The position numbers and the translations under genes are program-made. Under the pieces are notes generated by a model. It did no database searches, was not told the origin of the DNA, and saw only the letters and a program-made list of their open reading frames with translations. A stretch of DNA of 64,000 nucleotides from NCBI RefSeq assembly GCF_900105185.1, contig NZ_FNTJ01000001.1, positions 3,306,501 to 3,370,500 on the forward strand, given 5' to 3'. The stretch's first letter is position 1. Each line of letters starts with the position of its first letter. Source of the DNA: Pseudomonas saponiphila (lineage in GTDB: Bacteria; Pseudomonadota; Gammaproteobacteria; Pseudomonadales; Pseudomonadaceae). This document shows positions 1 through 8,900 of this stretch, one piece after another.

Positions 1-208
1 GCTGCCCCAGCGTGCCGCCGAAACGACCTTACCCGGCGACCACGAGAACGTCCGTGGCGCCGACTACTACCAACCCCCGCAACAGGAGCTGTTCGATGAT
101 GCCGCAACACACCCTGAATCAACTGCACCAGCTACGCCTGGACGGCATGGCCCGCGCCCTGGAAGAGCAATGGACGCTGCCGGCCAGCCACAGCCTGAGC
201 TTCGATGA
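1..208 (+). CDS. istA: IstA transposase, C-terminal fragment cut by the window edge
   Basis: The reading frame (codons from base 2) matches the last 69 or so residues of the IstA at 26446-28131 and ends at a stop at 208. It overlaps the start of istB by about 113 bases, more than is usual in this family. The catalytic DDE core lies upstream of the window, so nothing can be said about whether this copy is intact. Confidence 0.85.
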   Translation, partial: LPQRAAETTLPGDHENVRGADYYQPPQQELFDDAATHPESTAPATPGRHGPRPGRAMDAAGQPQPELR

Positions 209-845
209 ACGCCTCGGCCTACTGCTCGACCGCGAACTGGCCTGGCGTGACAACCAGCGCCTGGTACGGCTGCGCAAGAAGGCCAAGCTCAAGTACGCCA
301 ACGCCTGCCTGGAAGATCTCGACCGCCGCACCGGACGCGCCCTGGACGAGCGTCTGATCGCCACCCTGGCCAGTGGCGACTGGATCCGCCAGCAGCACAA
401 CCTGCTGCTGACCGGCCCGACCGGTGCCGGCAAAACCTGGCTGGCCTGCGCCCTGGGCAACCAGGCCTGCCGCCAGGGCTATAGCACCCTGTACCTGCGC
501 ACCCCGCGCCTGCTGGAACAACTGCGCATCGCTCATGGCGACGGCAGCTTCGGCCGTACCCTGCAACAGCTGGCAAAGGTCGACGTCCTGGTGCTGGACG
601 ACTGGGCGCTAGCCCCGCTGGAGGAAGGAGCCCGGCATGACCTGCTGGAGGTGATCGACGACCGCGCTGGCAGCCGCTCCACCATCCTGACGAGCCAACT
701 GCCCATCGAGCACTGGCACGGCTGGATCAACGACCCGACCCTGGCCGATGCCATCCTCGACCGCCTGGTGCACAACGCCTACCGACTGACGATGAAAGGC
801 GAGTCGCTGCGCCGAAAAAAAGCCGAGGAACAAGCCGCATCGTGA
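96..845 (+). CDS. istB: IstB, IS21-family transposition helper ATPase
   Basis: About 249 residues, the normal IstB size. IstB is the AAA+ helper that works with IstA in target capture and strand transfer. The P-loop is [12 protein letters not shown] and the Walker B segment is [11 protein letters not shown]. The start is the ATGATG at 96-101, preceded by AGGAG at 84-88; a longer open frame from base 12 is only istA read in another phase. The stop codon (TGA, 843-845) overlaps a GTG at 842 that opens a frame running out of the element into the pirin gene. The same protein is encoded at 28019-28768. Confidence 0.93.
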   Translation: MMPQHTLNQLHQLRLDGMARALEEQWTLPASHSLSFDERLGLLLDRELAWRDNQRLVRLRKKAKLKYANACLEDLDRRTGRALDERLIATLASGDWIRQQHNLLLTGPTGAGKTWLACALGNQACRQGYSTLYLRTPRLLEQLRIAHGDGSFGRTLQQLAKVDVLVLDDWALAPLEEGARHDLLEVIDDRAGSRSTILTSQLPIEHWHGWINDPTLADAILDRLVHNAYRLTMKGESLRRKKAEEQAAS

Positions 846-1576
846 CCGATGCGATTACAATCCAGAACCCGCGCAACCGGGGTGGAAGCACCGGTCACGT
901 ATTAGCGAAACGCTCGGTCACGTTCACCGAAATCCGCACTCATCACCATTTTTCCTTCGCCGAGTACTACGACCCCAAGCGCATGCACTGGGGCAACCTG
1001 CGGGTCTGGAACGATGACGTGATCGCTCCCGGCACCGGTTTTCCCCAGCACCCGCACCGGGACATGGAAATCATCACCTACGTCCGCGAAGGCGCCATCA
1101 GCCATCAGGACAACCTTGGCAACAAGGGCCGCACCGAGGCCGGCGACGTGCAGGTCATGAGCGCCGGGACCGGGATCGCCCACAGCGAATACAACCTGGA
1201 GGCCACGCCGACCAAGATTTTCCAGATCTGGATCATTCCCAACCAGGCCGGCTCTGCGCCGTCCTGGGGCGCCAAGCCTTTTCCCAAGGGGCTGCGCGAA
1301 GGTTTTGTGACCCTGGCCAGCGGCAAGGACGGCGACGAGGAAAGCTTGCGCATCCGAGCCGATGCACGGCTGGTGGCGGCCAATCTGAAGGCCGGGGAAA
1401 CCGCCGAGTACCATCTGGATGCTGGACGCCGGGCCTATCTGGTGCCCGCTACCGGGGCGATCGAGATCAACGGCTTGCGCGCCGAAGCTCGAGATGGGGT
1501 CGCGATCGAGGACGAACGCGTGCTGCGGGTGAGCGCGCTGCAGGACAGTGAAATCGTCCTGGTGGATCTGGCGTGA
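842..1576 (+). CDS. Pirin-family protein whose 5' end was replaced by IS21 (in-frame IS-pirin fusion)
   Basis: From 939 the frame encodes a typical pirin (cupin fold, non-haem iron; reported roles are quercetinase or regulator), starting [12 protein letters not shown]. The usual metal-binding pattern is kept: [10 protein letters not shown] in the N-terminal cupin and [10 protein letters not shown] after it. The native start and about 15-20 residues are missing because IS21 ends at 938. The frame stays open through the IS end back to a GTG at 842 that overlaps the istB stop (GTGA), giving a 244-residue hybrid whose first 32 residues come from the IS. Whether it is translated is unknown; if not, this is a 5'-truncated pseudogene. 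The C-terminal pirin part looks intact, and the gene ends at a bidirectional terminator. Confidence 0.8.
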   Translation: MTDAITIQNPRNRGGSTGHVLAKRSVTFTEIRTHHHFSFAEYYDPKRMHWGNLRVWNDDVIAPGTGFPQHPHRDMEIITYVREGAISHQDNLGNKGRTEAGDVQVMSAGTGIAHSEYNLEATPTKIFQIWIIPNQAGSAPSWGAKPFPKGLREGFVTLASGKDGDEESLRIRADARLVAANLKAGETAEYHLDAGRRAYLVPATGAIEINGLRAEARDGVAIEDERVLRVSALQDSEIVLVDLA

Positions 1577-1591
1577 AGCGCAGGGGCAACT

Positions 1592-1627
1592 AAAAAGGGG
1601 CGACCGTGATGGTCGCCCCTTTTTTTC
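1592..1627. terminator. Bidirectional rho-independent terminator between pirin and pgm
   Basis: The stem AGGGGCGACC / GGTCGCCCCT with loop GTGAT is flanked by an A-run on the left and a T-run on the right. It can therefore stop both the rightward pirin transcript and the leftward pgm transcript. The genes converge here. Confidence 0.85.
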
Positions 1628-1648
1628 GCCGGCAAGCCGGCTCCTACG
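1627..1648. repeat. Single REP-type element
   Basis: GCCGGCAAGCCGGCTCCTAC is one half of the REP pair that recurs throughout this window. It lies in the short gap before the pgm stop. Confidence 0.6.
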
Positions 1649-1652
1649 TGAA

Positions 1653-3299
1653 TCAGTTGCCGCTGATGGCGGTGTCCACCAGGGTCTGGGCTTCCTGCAC
1701 CAGTTGCTTGAGGTGATCGTCGCCGATGAAGCTTTCGGCGTAGATCTTGTAGATATCCTCGGTGCCCGATGGCCGGGCGGCGAACCAGCCGTTCTCGGTC
1801 ATGACTTTCAGGCCACCAATGGCCTGATCGTTGCCCGGGGCCTGGCTGAGGATCTGCTGGATCGGCTCGCCGGCCAGCTGGGTCGAGGTCACCTGTTGCG
1901 GCGAAAGCTTGCTGAGCAGGGCCTTTTGCTGCGGGTTGGCCTTGGCATCGACCCGCACCGAGAAGGGTTCGCCCAACTCGTCGCACAAGGCGCGGTAGGC
2001 CTGGTTCGGATCACGACCGGTGCGAGCGGTCATTTCAGCGGCCAGCAGCGACGGGATCAGGCCGTCCTTGTCGGTGCACCAGACGCCACCGTCCTTGCGC
2101 AGGAACGAGGCACCGGCACTTTCTTCACCGCCAAAGCCGAGGGAGCCGTCGAACAGGCCGTCGGCAAACCACTTGAAGCCCACGGGCACTTCATACAGGC
2201 GACGGCCCAGACGCGCGGCCACCCGATCGATCAGGCCGCTGCTGACCACGGTCTTGCCCACGGCGGCGTCGGCGCGCCATTGCGGACGGTTCTGGAACAG
2301 GTAGTCGATGGACACCGCCAGGTAGTTGTTCGGCGCCAGCAGGCCGCCGCTGGGGGTGACGATGCCGTGGCGGTCGTGATCGGGGTCGCAGGCGAAAGCC
2401 ACGTCAAAGCGCTCTTTCAGGCCGATCAATCCTTGCATGGCGTAGCTGGAGGATGGATCCATGCGGATCTGTCCGTCCCAGTCCACCGACATGAAGCGGA
2501 AGGTGGCGTCCACTTGCCGGTTCACCACATCCAGATCAAGGCGGTAGTGCTCGGCGATCGCCGACCAGTAGCGCACCCCTGCTCCACCCAGCGGATCCAC
2601 GCCCAGGCGCAGCTTGGCGTTGCGGATGGCGTCCAGGTCGATGACGTTGATCAGGTCGGCGACGTAGGTATTGAGGTAGTCGTGGCGATGGGTGGTATCG
2701 GCCTTCAGCGCCTGCTCGTAGCTGATGCGCTTGACTCCGACGAGCTTGGCCGCCAGCAGTTCGTTGGCCTTGGCTTCGATCCACTTGGTGATATGGGTGT
2801 CGGCCGGGCCGCCATTGGTGGGGTTGTACTTGTAGCCACCGCTTTGTGGCGGGTTGTGCGAGGGCGTGATGACGATCCCGTCCGCCAGGCCCGAGGTGCG
2901 GCCGCGGTTGTAGCAGAGAATGGCATGGGACACCGCCGGGGTCGGGGTGTACTCGTCACCGGCAGCGATCATCACGGTCACGCCGTTGGCCGCCAGGACT
3001 TCCAGCGCACTGGCCCCGGCCGGGGTCGACAGCGCGTGGGTGTCGATACCCACGAACAATGGACCATTGATGCCCTGGGATTCACGGTACAGGCAAATGG
3101 CCTGACTGATGGCCAGGACGTGCCATTCATTGAAACTCAGATCGAACGAACTGCCGCGATGCCCGGAGGTGCCGAAAGCCACGCGCTGGGTAGGCACCGA
3201 GGCATCGGGTTGACCGGTGTAATACGCCGTAACCAGTCGCGGGATATCGACCAGCAATTCAACCGGTGCCGGTTTGCCCGCAAAAGGACTGAGAGTCAT
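1653..3299 (-). CDS. pgm: Phosphoglucomutase, alpha-D-glucose-phosphate specific
   Basis: 548 residues, full length for the Pgm family. It interconverts glucose 1-phosphate and glucose 6-phosphate in the cytoplasm, feeding glycogen/trehalose and envelope sugar synthesis. The phosphoserine loop TPSHNPP is at residues 145-151 (Ser147), the Mg-binding loop CDPDHDR at 304-310, and the sugar-binding GGEESAG motif lies near residue 390. The ATG at 3299 is preceded by AGAGG. The gene stands alone: pirin converges from the left and mexS ends upstream behind its own terminator. Confidence 0.95.
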   Translation of the reverse strand: MTLSPFAGKPAPVELLVDIPRLVTAYYTGQPDASVPTQRVAFGTSGHRGSSFDLSFNEWHVLAISQAICLYRESQGINGPLFVGIDTHALSTPAGASALEVLAANGVTVMIAAGDEYTPTPAVSHAILCYNRGRTSGLADGIVITPSHNPPQSGGYKYNPTNGGPADTHITKWIEAKANELLAAKLVGVKRISYEQALKADTTHRHDYLNTYVADLINVIDLDAIRNAKLRLGVDPLGGAGVRYWSAIAEHYRLDLDVVNRQVDATFRFMSVDWDGQIRMDPSSSYAMQGLIGLKERFDVAFACDPDHDRHGIVTPSGGLLAPNNYLAVSIDYLFQNRPQWRADAAVGKTVVSSGLIDRVAARLGRRLYEVPVGFKWFADGLFDGSLGFGGEESAGASFLRKDGGVWCTDKDGLIPSLLAAEMTARTGRDPNQAYRALCDELGEPFSVRVDAKANPQQKALLSKLSPQQVTSTQLAGEPIQQILSQAPGNDQAIGGLKVMTENGWFAARPSGTEDIYKIYAESFIGDDHLKQLVQEAQTLVDTAISGN

Positions 3300-3398
3300 G
3301 CAAAACCTCTGGAAAAGGATGGTTCGGGAATGGAGCGCAGTTTACTGGCAGTTTGACCGCAGCGCGATGGAATCTATCCCGCAGCGCCACGCTTTTCT

Positions 3399-3424
3399 GT
3401 AGGCGTCGGCTTGCCGGCAAAAGG
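3399..3424. repeat. Degenerate single REP element
   Basis: TGTAGGCGTCGGCTTGCCGG matches the window's REP consensus with a few changes. It lies in the pgm-mexS gap (3300-3525), which otherwise holds only the mexS terminator and the pgm promoter region. Confidence 0.45.
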
Positions 3425-3490
3425 GCCCGCAAGCCTTGTGCAGTTTTCCGGAGAATCTTCGCCGACCGGCCGCTAGCCAAGGGCGCAGAT

Positions 3491-3518
3491 ACAAAAACGC
3501 CAGGCTAGGCCTGGCGTT
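3491..3518 (-). terminator. Rho-independent terminator of mexS
   Basis: The stem AACGCCAGGC / GCCTGGCGTT has a 3-base loop and is followed, on the minus strand, by TTTTTGT. It sits 8 bases past the mexS stop. Confidence 0.8.
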
Positions 3519-3525
3519 GGAGTCA

Positions 3526-4548
3526 TCAGGCCGGTTCGACCTGGAGCGCCACCCGCTCGCGGCATGGACACTCGTCCATGTAACGGTGCGCTTCGACAAA
3601 CTCGCTGAAAGGAAAGACCCGAGTCTTCAAGGGCAGCAGCACCCGGTCCGCGGTCAACTGGTTGATGTCGCGCAGCGCACGCTGCAACGCGACCTGATCC
3701 TGAATGATCCCCAGCTCCGGCTTGCCGGTGAAATTGCCGATGCAGTGGACGAAGAACTGAATGTTCTTCTGGAACGCCGCACAGGCCGGAAACGGTGTCT
3801 GGTTACCGCCTTGCAAGCCATACAGCACCAGGCTGCCGCGGGGCGCCAGGACATCGCCAAGCATCGACATTTGCGGACCGCCCAGGCCATCGAACACCAC
3901 ATCGACCCCACGATTGTCGGTGAGCTTGTTGATCTGCATCAGCAGGTCCTGCTCCTCGGTGACGATGACTTTCTCGGCTCCCAGGGACAGCAGGTACTCA
4001 CGTTCTTCTGCGCTCTTGGTGGCGGCAATCACCCGCACACCCAGGGCCTTGCCCAACTGGACAAAGGACGGACCGGCGCAGTGACTGGCGTCGGTCACCA
4101 GGGCGAACTGCCCGGGCTTGACCCGCGCCAGATCAGCGTAGGCGAAATAGGCGATCAACAGCGGCGTGTAGTGCACGGCCGCCTCGATGGGGCTCAGCAC
4201 CTCCGGGTAGCGGGTCAGGGCCGAGCGCGGCAGGACGATCAGCTCGCCGTATACCGGATAATCATTGGGACTTTCGGCGGGAAAGCTGGCGACCTTGTCA
4301 CCGACCGCGAGGTCGTCGACGCCCTCGCCCACTGCGGTGACCACGCCGGCCATTTCATGCCCCAGACCCGATGGCAGGCGGGCATGGGACGACGCCAGGT
4401 TCTGCCGCCAGAGCACGTCGTACCAACTGATACCAATGGCTTCGACTCGTACCTGCACTTCGCCTGGCGCAGGCAACGAGGCCGCATGCTCTTCGCATTT
4501 GAGCACCTCGGCCGGTCCAAACTTGTGAAAACGAATCGTGCGGGACAT
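3526..4548 (-). CDS. mexS: MexS, MDR/zinc-type quinone oxidoreductase
   Basis: 340 residues, almost the length of P. aeruginosa MexS (339). It is a medium-chain dehydrogenase/reductase with GroES-like and NAD(P)-binding domains (GLGHEMAGVV near residue 70; the GALGVRVIAAT-type segment begins the Rossmann part) and no clear zinc-ligand set. In P. aeruginosa loss of MexS raises MexT-dependent mexEF-oprN expression, probably through a build-up of reactive metabolites. The start chosen is the ATG at 4548 with GAGG 8 bases upstream; an in-frame TTG at 4563 has no such site. It is divergent from mexT, as in P. aeruginosa, and that pairing is the strongest support for the name. Confidence 0.85.
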   Translation of the reverse strand: MSRTIRFHKFGPAEVLKCEEHAASLPAPGEVQVRVEAIGISWYDVLWRQNLASSHARLPSGLGHEMAGVVTAVGEGVDDLAVGDKVASFPAESPNDYPVYGELIVLPRSALTRYPEVLSPIEAAVHYTPLLIAYFAYADLARVKPGQFALVTDASHCAGPSFVQLGKALGVRVIAATKSAEEREYLLSLGAEKVIVTEEQDLLMQINKLTDNRGVDVVFDGLGGPQMSMLGDVLAPRGSLVLYGLQGGNQTPFPACAAFQKNIQFFVHCIGNFTGKPELGIIQDQVALQRALRDINQLTADRVLLPLKTRVFPFSEFVEAHRYMDECPCRERVALQVEPA

Positions 4549-4607
4549 CGCAAACCTCGTCAAATTAACCTCTAATGCCGCGAACTTTATCCGGGCTTTG
4601 AAAGCAA

Positions 4608-4631
4608 GACTATCAGTGCCTATTAATAGTC
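4608..4631. promoter_or_regulatory. Inverted repeat between mexS and mexT, probable MexT operator
   Basis: GACTAT-N12-ATAGTC is a perfect 6-base dyad in the divergent mexS/mexT control region (4549-4814). LysR regulators usually bind such dyads beside the genes they control. It does not match the published MexT nod-box consensus well, so assignment to MexT is inference. Confidence 0.45.
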
Positions 4632-4814
4632 GACATGTCTGTCATTGATTCCGTGCCCTTGCTAAGCGGGGCGGACAGCACTTCCCGTGCGCGGCCTGAC
4701 TACAAACAACATTTAGCCGGTGCAGAGTACCAGCCTTTACCCGTAAGATTCACGCCGACCTTTTTACCCAAAGGGTCGCTCCCGTCAAGTTCGCTGACTC
4801 TGCCAGGACTCCAG

Positions 4815-5729
4815 ATGAATCGTAATGACCTGCGTCGTGTCGACCTGAACCTGTTGATCGTGTTCGAAACACTGATGCACGAACGCAGCGTGACCCGCGC
4901 CGCCGAGAAGCTGTTTCTTGGCCAGCCGGCCATCAGCGCCGCCTTGTCGCGCCTGCGCAATCTGTTCGACGACCCCCTGTTTGTGCGCACCGGCCGTAGC
5001 ATGGAGCCGTCGGCCCGGGCGGTGGAAATCTTCGCCCTGCTCTCGCCGGCCCTGGACTCGATCTCCACCGCCGTCAGTCGCGCCGCCGAATTCGATCCCG
5101 CCACCAGCACCGCGGTGTTCCGGATAGGCTTGTCCGACGACGTGGAGTTCGCCCTGCTGCCCATGCTGCTCAAGCGCCTGCGGGCCGAGGCGCCGGGTAT
5201 CGTGCTGGTGGTGCGCCGGGCCAACTACCTGCTGATGCCGTCGCTGCTGGCTTCCGGTGAAATATCCATCGGCGTCAGCTACACCGCCGACCTGCCGGCC
5301 AACGCCAAGCGCAAGGTATTGCGCCGCAGCCTGCCGAAACTGCTGCGTGCCGACACCGTTCCGGGCGCCCTGAGCCTGGACGACTTCTGCGCCCGCCCCC
5401 ATGCCCTGGTGTCGTTTGCCGGGGACCTGAGCGGCTTTATCGATGAAGAACTGGAGAAGCTCGGACGCAAGCGCCACGTGGTACTCGCCGTGCCGCAATT
5501 CAACGGCCTGAGCACCCTGCTGGCCGGCACCGACATCCTCGCCACCGTCCCCGACTACACCGCCGACGCCCTGACCGCTGCTGGCGGAGTACGTGCTGAA
5601 GACCCGCCCCTGCCAGTGCGCAGCTTCGAGTTGCACATGGCCTGGCGCGGCTCCCAGGACAACGACCCGGGAGAACGCTGGTTGCGTTCGCGGATTCAGA
5701 TGTTCTTTGGCGATCCGGATAGTCTTTGA
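4815..5729 (+). CDS. mexT: MexT, LysR-type activator of the MexEF-OprN efflux system
   Basis: 304 residues from the ATG at 4815 (AGGA upstream), the same length as active P. aeruginosa MexT. The sequence from MNRNDLRRVDLNLL to the C-terminus FFGDPDSL is nearly that of the P. aeruginosa protein as I know it. The winged HTH is at about residues 10-65 (AAEKLFLGQPAISAALSRL); the rest is the effector domain. The frame stays open 60 codons further upstream to 4635, as in the long P. aeruginosa annotation, but that part does not look like protein. MexT activates mexEF-oprN and mexS in response to electrophile or redox stress. Its expected target lies far away at 43609-49469. Confidence 0.92.
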   Translation: MNRNDLRRVDLNLLIVFETLMHERSVTRAAEKLFLGQPAISAALSRLRNLFDDPLFVRTGRSMEPSARAVEIFALLSPALDSISTAVSRAAEFDPATSTAVFRIGLSDDVEFALLPMLLKRLRAEAPGIVLVVRRANYLLMPSLLASGEISIGVSYTADLPANAKRKVLRRSLPKLLRADTVPGALSLDDFCARPHALVSFAGDLSGFIDEELEKLGRKRHVVLAVPQFNGLSTLLAGTDILATVPDYTADALTAAGGVRAEDPPLPVRSFELHMAWRGSQDNDPGERWLRSRIQMFFGDPDSL

Positions 5730-6224
5730 TGGCTAGGTGCCCAGCCTCAACCTTGAGGCGAGGGCATGCGCAAGGTCGGTATGCCGCCTCACGGCGCTAG
5801 TGCCAAAACCTCGTCTGCATGCCCAATGGGCCTGCGTGCAGGGCTAACTCTGGCGACCGGTTGCGCGGCAAACACTCCCATCATTGACCTCGGCGAGCAC
5901 AGACCTGTACTCGCCGCCCTTTGCGCATCGAATCCGCCCTCTCATGCCAGAGGATCAACTCGAGCGGATTTCAGCCTCCTTGATCCAGATGCCTTCGAGC
6001 CAGACATCCTGATGCTCTTGCGCAGTAACGCCGATGCCAAGGGCCGCCAGGTTCTCCTGGCCAACGGCACTCACCATGTCGGTCGGTTTCAAGAACCCCC
6101 GCGATGAACACCATCACCACTGCCGTCGACGTGTGCCCGGTTAAAGCTGCCAGCCAGGCTCTGAGCACTATCGACGAGCGGTACGGCCCCAGCCGCACCA
6201 TCCGTTGTCAGAAGGCCACTGCCG
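5730..6224. other. 495-bp stretch with no confident gene; possible gene remnants
   Basis: A short hairpin GCCTCAA-CC-TTGAGGC (5744-5759), without a T-run, follows mexT. On the minus strand a 40-codon frame (5955-6077) reads like real protein (MVSAVGQENLAALGIG...), but it has no convincing ribosome site or partner. On the plus strand a frame opening MNTITTAVDV at 6104 vaguely resembles the start of IS110-type transposases, then runs antisense into the next gene. This may be decayed DNA. Confidence 0.4.
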
Positions 6225-7235
6225 CTAAACCCGAAACATGTCCCCTAGCTGCCGATACAGCTCCATGGGCAAGCGAATCCCTTCTTTTTGCGCCCGAGCC
6301 CAGGCTTGCTGCTTGGCCTGCCCGGGTGGGTGGACGCCCAGACGTTGCAGACGCCGCAGCTGCTGTCCCAGTCGGTTCTCGAACTGTTCATCGAGCAGGT
6401 GCGGGGCGATGGCGATCACCAGCAGCCCTGCTCCGGGCGACTGCCCGCCGCTGCGAAAGTCGGGCGCATCCAGCGACCAGTTGGCCCCGGTAACACCGCC
6501 GGCCAGCACTTCCACCAGCAAGGCAATGTTGGCCCCGCGGCTGCCACCGAATGCCAGCAAGGCGCCGTGCATGGCCTCCCGGGCGCTCAGAGTGGCAGCG
6601 CCCTGGGCATCCACTGCCCAGCCTTGGGGGATCGCCTCCCCGGCCTCGGCAGCCTTGAGGATGTTGACGAAGGCCGTGGCGCTACTGGCCTGGTCGATCA
6701 ATAGCGCAGGCCCGTCACCGCAGGGGGCGGCGAACGCCAGGGGGTTGGTCGAATACATCGGCTGGCGCTGGCCGGCCACGGTCAATAACGGCGGGCCATT
6801 GCAGAAGGCCAGCGCTACCAACCCCTCGCCAGCCAGACGCCGGGTGTAATAGCCCAGTTCGCCACAGGTAAAGCCGTTGTACAGGGCAAACAGGCTGATG
6901 CCCAACTGCCGGGTATTGTCGCGCAAGGCAGCGAAGGCCTGGTCGAACCCCAATTGCGCGATGCCCTGGCGCGCATCACAACGAATCATCGCCGGCGCCA
7001 CCTGAGTCAGCTGCGGCTGGGCCAGGCCGACAATGCGCCCGCTGGCGAACCCTTCCAGGTAATCCAGCAGATGCTCGAAACCCAGGCTGGCCAGTCCATG
7101 GCCCTGGGCCGATACCGTGGCTTCGGCCAGGGCCCGAGCCACTTCCCGGCTGCTGCCGGCGCTCAGGCAGCAGCCCTGGGCAAAAGCCCTGGCCTCTGCC
7201 AGCGATAGGCATTTGAACGCTGCGCTCGCTTGCAT
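6225..7235 (-). CDS. Ldh2/malate-lactate dehydrogenase family oxidoreductase (possible cyclic imino acid reductase)
   Basis: 336 residues, whole family length. The Ldh2 fold is marked by STNPLAFAAP (near residue 160) and GGSRGANIALLVEVLAGG (near 225). These enzymes reduce 2-oxo acids or cyclic imines such as delta1-pyrroline- and delta1-piperideine-2-carboxylate with NAD(P)H; the exact substrate cannot be read from the sequence. It is the last gene of the leftward operon headed by the TMADH-like flavoprotein at 11843, 90 bases after the binding-protein gene. Next to a possible N-methylproline-type demethylase, a role in proline-like substrates is plausible but not shown. Confidence 0.75.
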   Translation of the reverse strand: MQASAAFKCLSLAEARAFAQGCCLSAGSSREVARALAEATVSAQGHGLASLGFEHLLDYLEGFASGRIVGLAQPQLTQVAPAMIRCDARQGIAQLGFDQAFAALRDNTRQLGISLFALYNGFTCGELGYYTRRLAGEGLVALAFCNGPPLLTVAGQRQPMYSTNPLAFAAPCGDGPALLIDQASSATAFVNILKAAEAGEAIPQGWAVDAQGAATLSAREAMHGALLAFGGSRGANIALLVEVLAGGVTGANWSLDAPDFRSGGQSPGAGLLVIAIAPHLLDEQFENRLGQQLRRLQRLGVHPPGQAKQQAWARAQKEGIRLPMELYRQLGDMFRV

Positions 7236-7325
7236 GGACGACTCCCTGAGGCTGCCGCGAAACAGTCTGGTGCACTTGGCCTGAGGCCCGCGCCAGCCGC
7301 CTGGCAGGCGTGTTTGGTGGCCAGG

Positions 7326-8177
7326 TCATTCCACCAGGCGCGGCGTACCGACGTTGGCGACTTGTTTATCCAGGCCGAACGAGCCGAGTATCTCGGCAAT
7401 TTCCCCAGACGCGTGCAAGGCCTGGATATTTTCGTTCAACGCCACCCCCAGCGCGACATTGGCCTTGGTGTGCGGGAAACCGGACTGCCCCGGCTGCAAG
7501 GTGGCCTTGACCCGAGGATCAGGCTCCGAGACTTTGATGCGCTTGCCCTGGTAAGCGCCCTTCTGCTGCGAAGCCACACCAACTGCGAAGCTGTCGATGC
7601 CCAGCGCAATCCGATTCGAGGCCAGGTCCTGCGCCATCGCCACCGGGTTGGGGTATAGCACCAGGTTGTCGCCAAAGGCCTTTTTCAGATCATCGACCCA
7701 CAAGTAACCCTGCACCGTACCGATGCGCTTGCCTTCAAGCTCGGAGATGGTCGAATACCCCTCGTTGGAGATAATCCCCATCATGTCCAGGTACAGCGGC
7801 GCGGACAGGCCCAGGGCCTTGCTGCGCTCGGCGGTACGGTACCAGTCACCGATGCCGACGTCGGCCCGCCGGGCGATCACTGACTGGATCACCGCCGCCG
7901 GGTCGACCACCGTCAGCTTGATGTCCAGGCACTCCCTGGCAGCGATACGCTTGATGATTTCGCCATCGATCCCGCTCAACTGGTTGCCCGGCCCGGGTAT
8001 CGAATAGGGCGGGAAGACCCAGGCCGCGACGCTCAGCACCCCTGGGGTCAGGGTGGTGAACTGGTGGGCCGGCTTGCAGTCCGCCAAGGCCAGGGGTACA
8101 CCGAGCAGGGCCGAGCCGCCCACCAGGGTGGAACAGAGGAATATCCAACGGGTAATGCATTTGAATGAGCGGATCAT
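7326..8177 (-). CDS. ABC transporter periplasmic solute-binding protein, polar amino acid type
   Basis: 283 residues with an N-terminal signal peptide (CITRWIFLCSTLVGGSALLG, cleaved after ...PLALA). It then shows the family 3 binding-protein pattern: GVLSVAAWVFPPYS, IDGEIIKRIAARE, ADVGIGDWYRT and KRIGTVQGYLW. It captures the substrate for the two permeases and ATPase encoded just upstream in the same operon. Family 3 binders bind amino acids, opines and some betaine-like compounds. The ligand is unknown; context with demethylase- and DddP-like enzymes suggests a small zwitterion. Confidence 0.85.
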   Translation of the reverse strand: MIRSFKCITRWIFLCSTLVGGSALLGVPLALADCKPAHQFTTLTPGVLSVAAWVFPPYSIPGPGNQLSGIDGEIIKRIAARECLDIKLTVVDPAAVIQSVIARRADVGIGDWYRTAERSKALGLSAPLYLDMMGIISNEGYSTISELEGKRIGTVQGYLWVDDLKKAFGDNLVLYPNPVAMAQDLASNRIALGIDSFAVGVASQQKGAYQGKRIKVSEPDPRVKATLQPGQSGFPHTKANVALGVALNENIQALHASGEIAEILGSFGLDKQVANVGTPRLVE

Positions 8178-8237
8178 GGCTTCACCTGTGCTTGGATTGC
8201 GTCAATGGAACAGCAGCCGAAAGACGGCCCGAACGGG

Positions 8238-8900
8238 TCACGCGTGCTGGCTGGGCGCCAGTCTTTTCTCCAGCGCCGCCACGCCCAGGGTCGCGGGCGC
8301 GCAGACAGCGGCATACATCAGGCCGGCCAGGGTCAGCACCGGCAGATACTCGAAGGTCGATGAACCGATGGCCGAGGCGCGGCTGACGAGCTCCGGCAGC
8401 GCGATGGTGAAACACAACGACGATGCCTGGAACATCATGATCGAGAACCCCAGCAACGACGGCAGGGCCACCCGCAGCGCCTGGGGCAGGATGATGAAGC
8501 GCAGCGCATCGAAGCGGTTCAGACCGATCACCTCGGCCGCCTCGTTCTGCCCCTGGGCCACGGCCTCGATACCGCCGCGGATGATCTCGCTGGTGTAGGC
8601 CGCGGTGCAGTAAGCCAACGCCACGGCCGCCGCCCAGAAGGAACTCAGGGTCAGGCCGGCCGAGGGCAGGCCGAAATAGACGTACTGCAACAGGATCAAC
8701 GCTGGCGCGCCGCGCCCCAGTTCGACAATCAGCAGCGAGGGATAGCGCACCACCCGACGGGTTGCCGCAACCCCCAGCGCCAGCAGCAAGCCCAGGACCA
8801 CCCCCAGCACCAGGCTGACGGCGGTGACCTGCATCGACAGCACAAAACCCTTCCACAGTTCGGGAAACCAGGCCAGCCACATCGTCAGGATCTCGTTCAT
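8238..8900 (-). CDS. Amino acid ABC transporter permease (HisM family), second permease
   Basis: 220 residues starting [18 protein letters not shown], with about five membrane segments and the permease EAA loop EAAEVIGLNRFDALRFIILPQALRVALP. The ATG at 8900 overlaps the stop of the previous permease (ATGA), with AGAGGG as ribosome site, so translation is probably coupled. A longer frame to 8936 would start inside the upstream gene. It forms a heterodimeric channel with the 8897-9538 product. Confidence 0.88.
   Translation of the reverse strand: MNEILTMWLAWFPELWKGFVLSMQVTAVSLVLGVVLGLLLALGVAATRRVVRYPSLLIVELGRGAPALILLQYVYFGLPSAGLTLSSFWAAAVALAYCTAAYTSEIIRGGIEAVAQGQNEAAEVIGLNRFDALRFIILPQALRVALPSLLGFSIMMFQASSLCFTIALPELVSRASAIGSSTFEYLPVLTLAGLMYAAVCAPATLGVAALEKRLAPSQHA

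Larger units (their letters stand above)
1..938 (+). mobile_element. IS21-family insertion sequence, right-hand part (left part outside window)
   Basis: This stretch repeats, as far as compared, the right part of the complete element at 26221-28861 (constant offset of 27923); the encoded IstB proteins are the same. It holds the 3' end of istA, all of istB and the right terminal inverted repeat ending CCGAAATCCGCA at 938. The insertion lies in the 5' part of a pirin gene, which resumes at 939. The left end and the matching target duplication are not in the window. It has the same orientation as the second copy. Confidence 0.93.

Noticed and set aside
1548..3356. 602-codon open frame on the plus strand
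   Set aside because: It is wholly antisense to pgm, which has all catalytic motifs; high-GC third positions keep the opposite strand open.
4635..4814. 60-codon N-terminal extension of MexT
   Set aside because: In frame but low in protein character, and the ATG at 4815 has a ribosome site and matches the active 304-residue MexT.
6104..6493. Possible IS110-type transposase start (MNTITTAVDV)
   Set aside because: Similarity covers about ten residues, then the frame runs antisense into the Ldh2-type gene; no transposase motifs follow.
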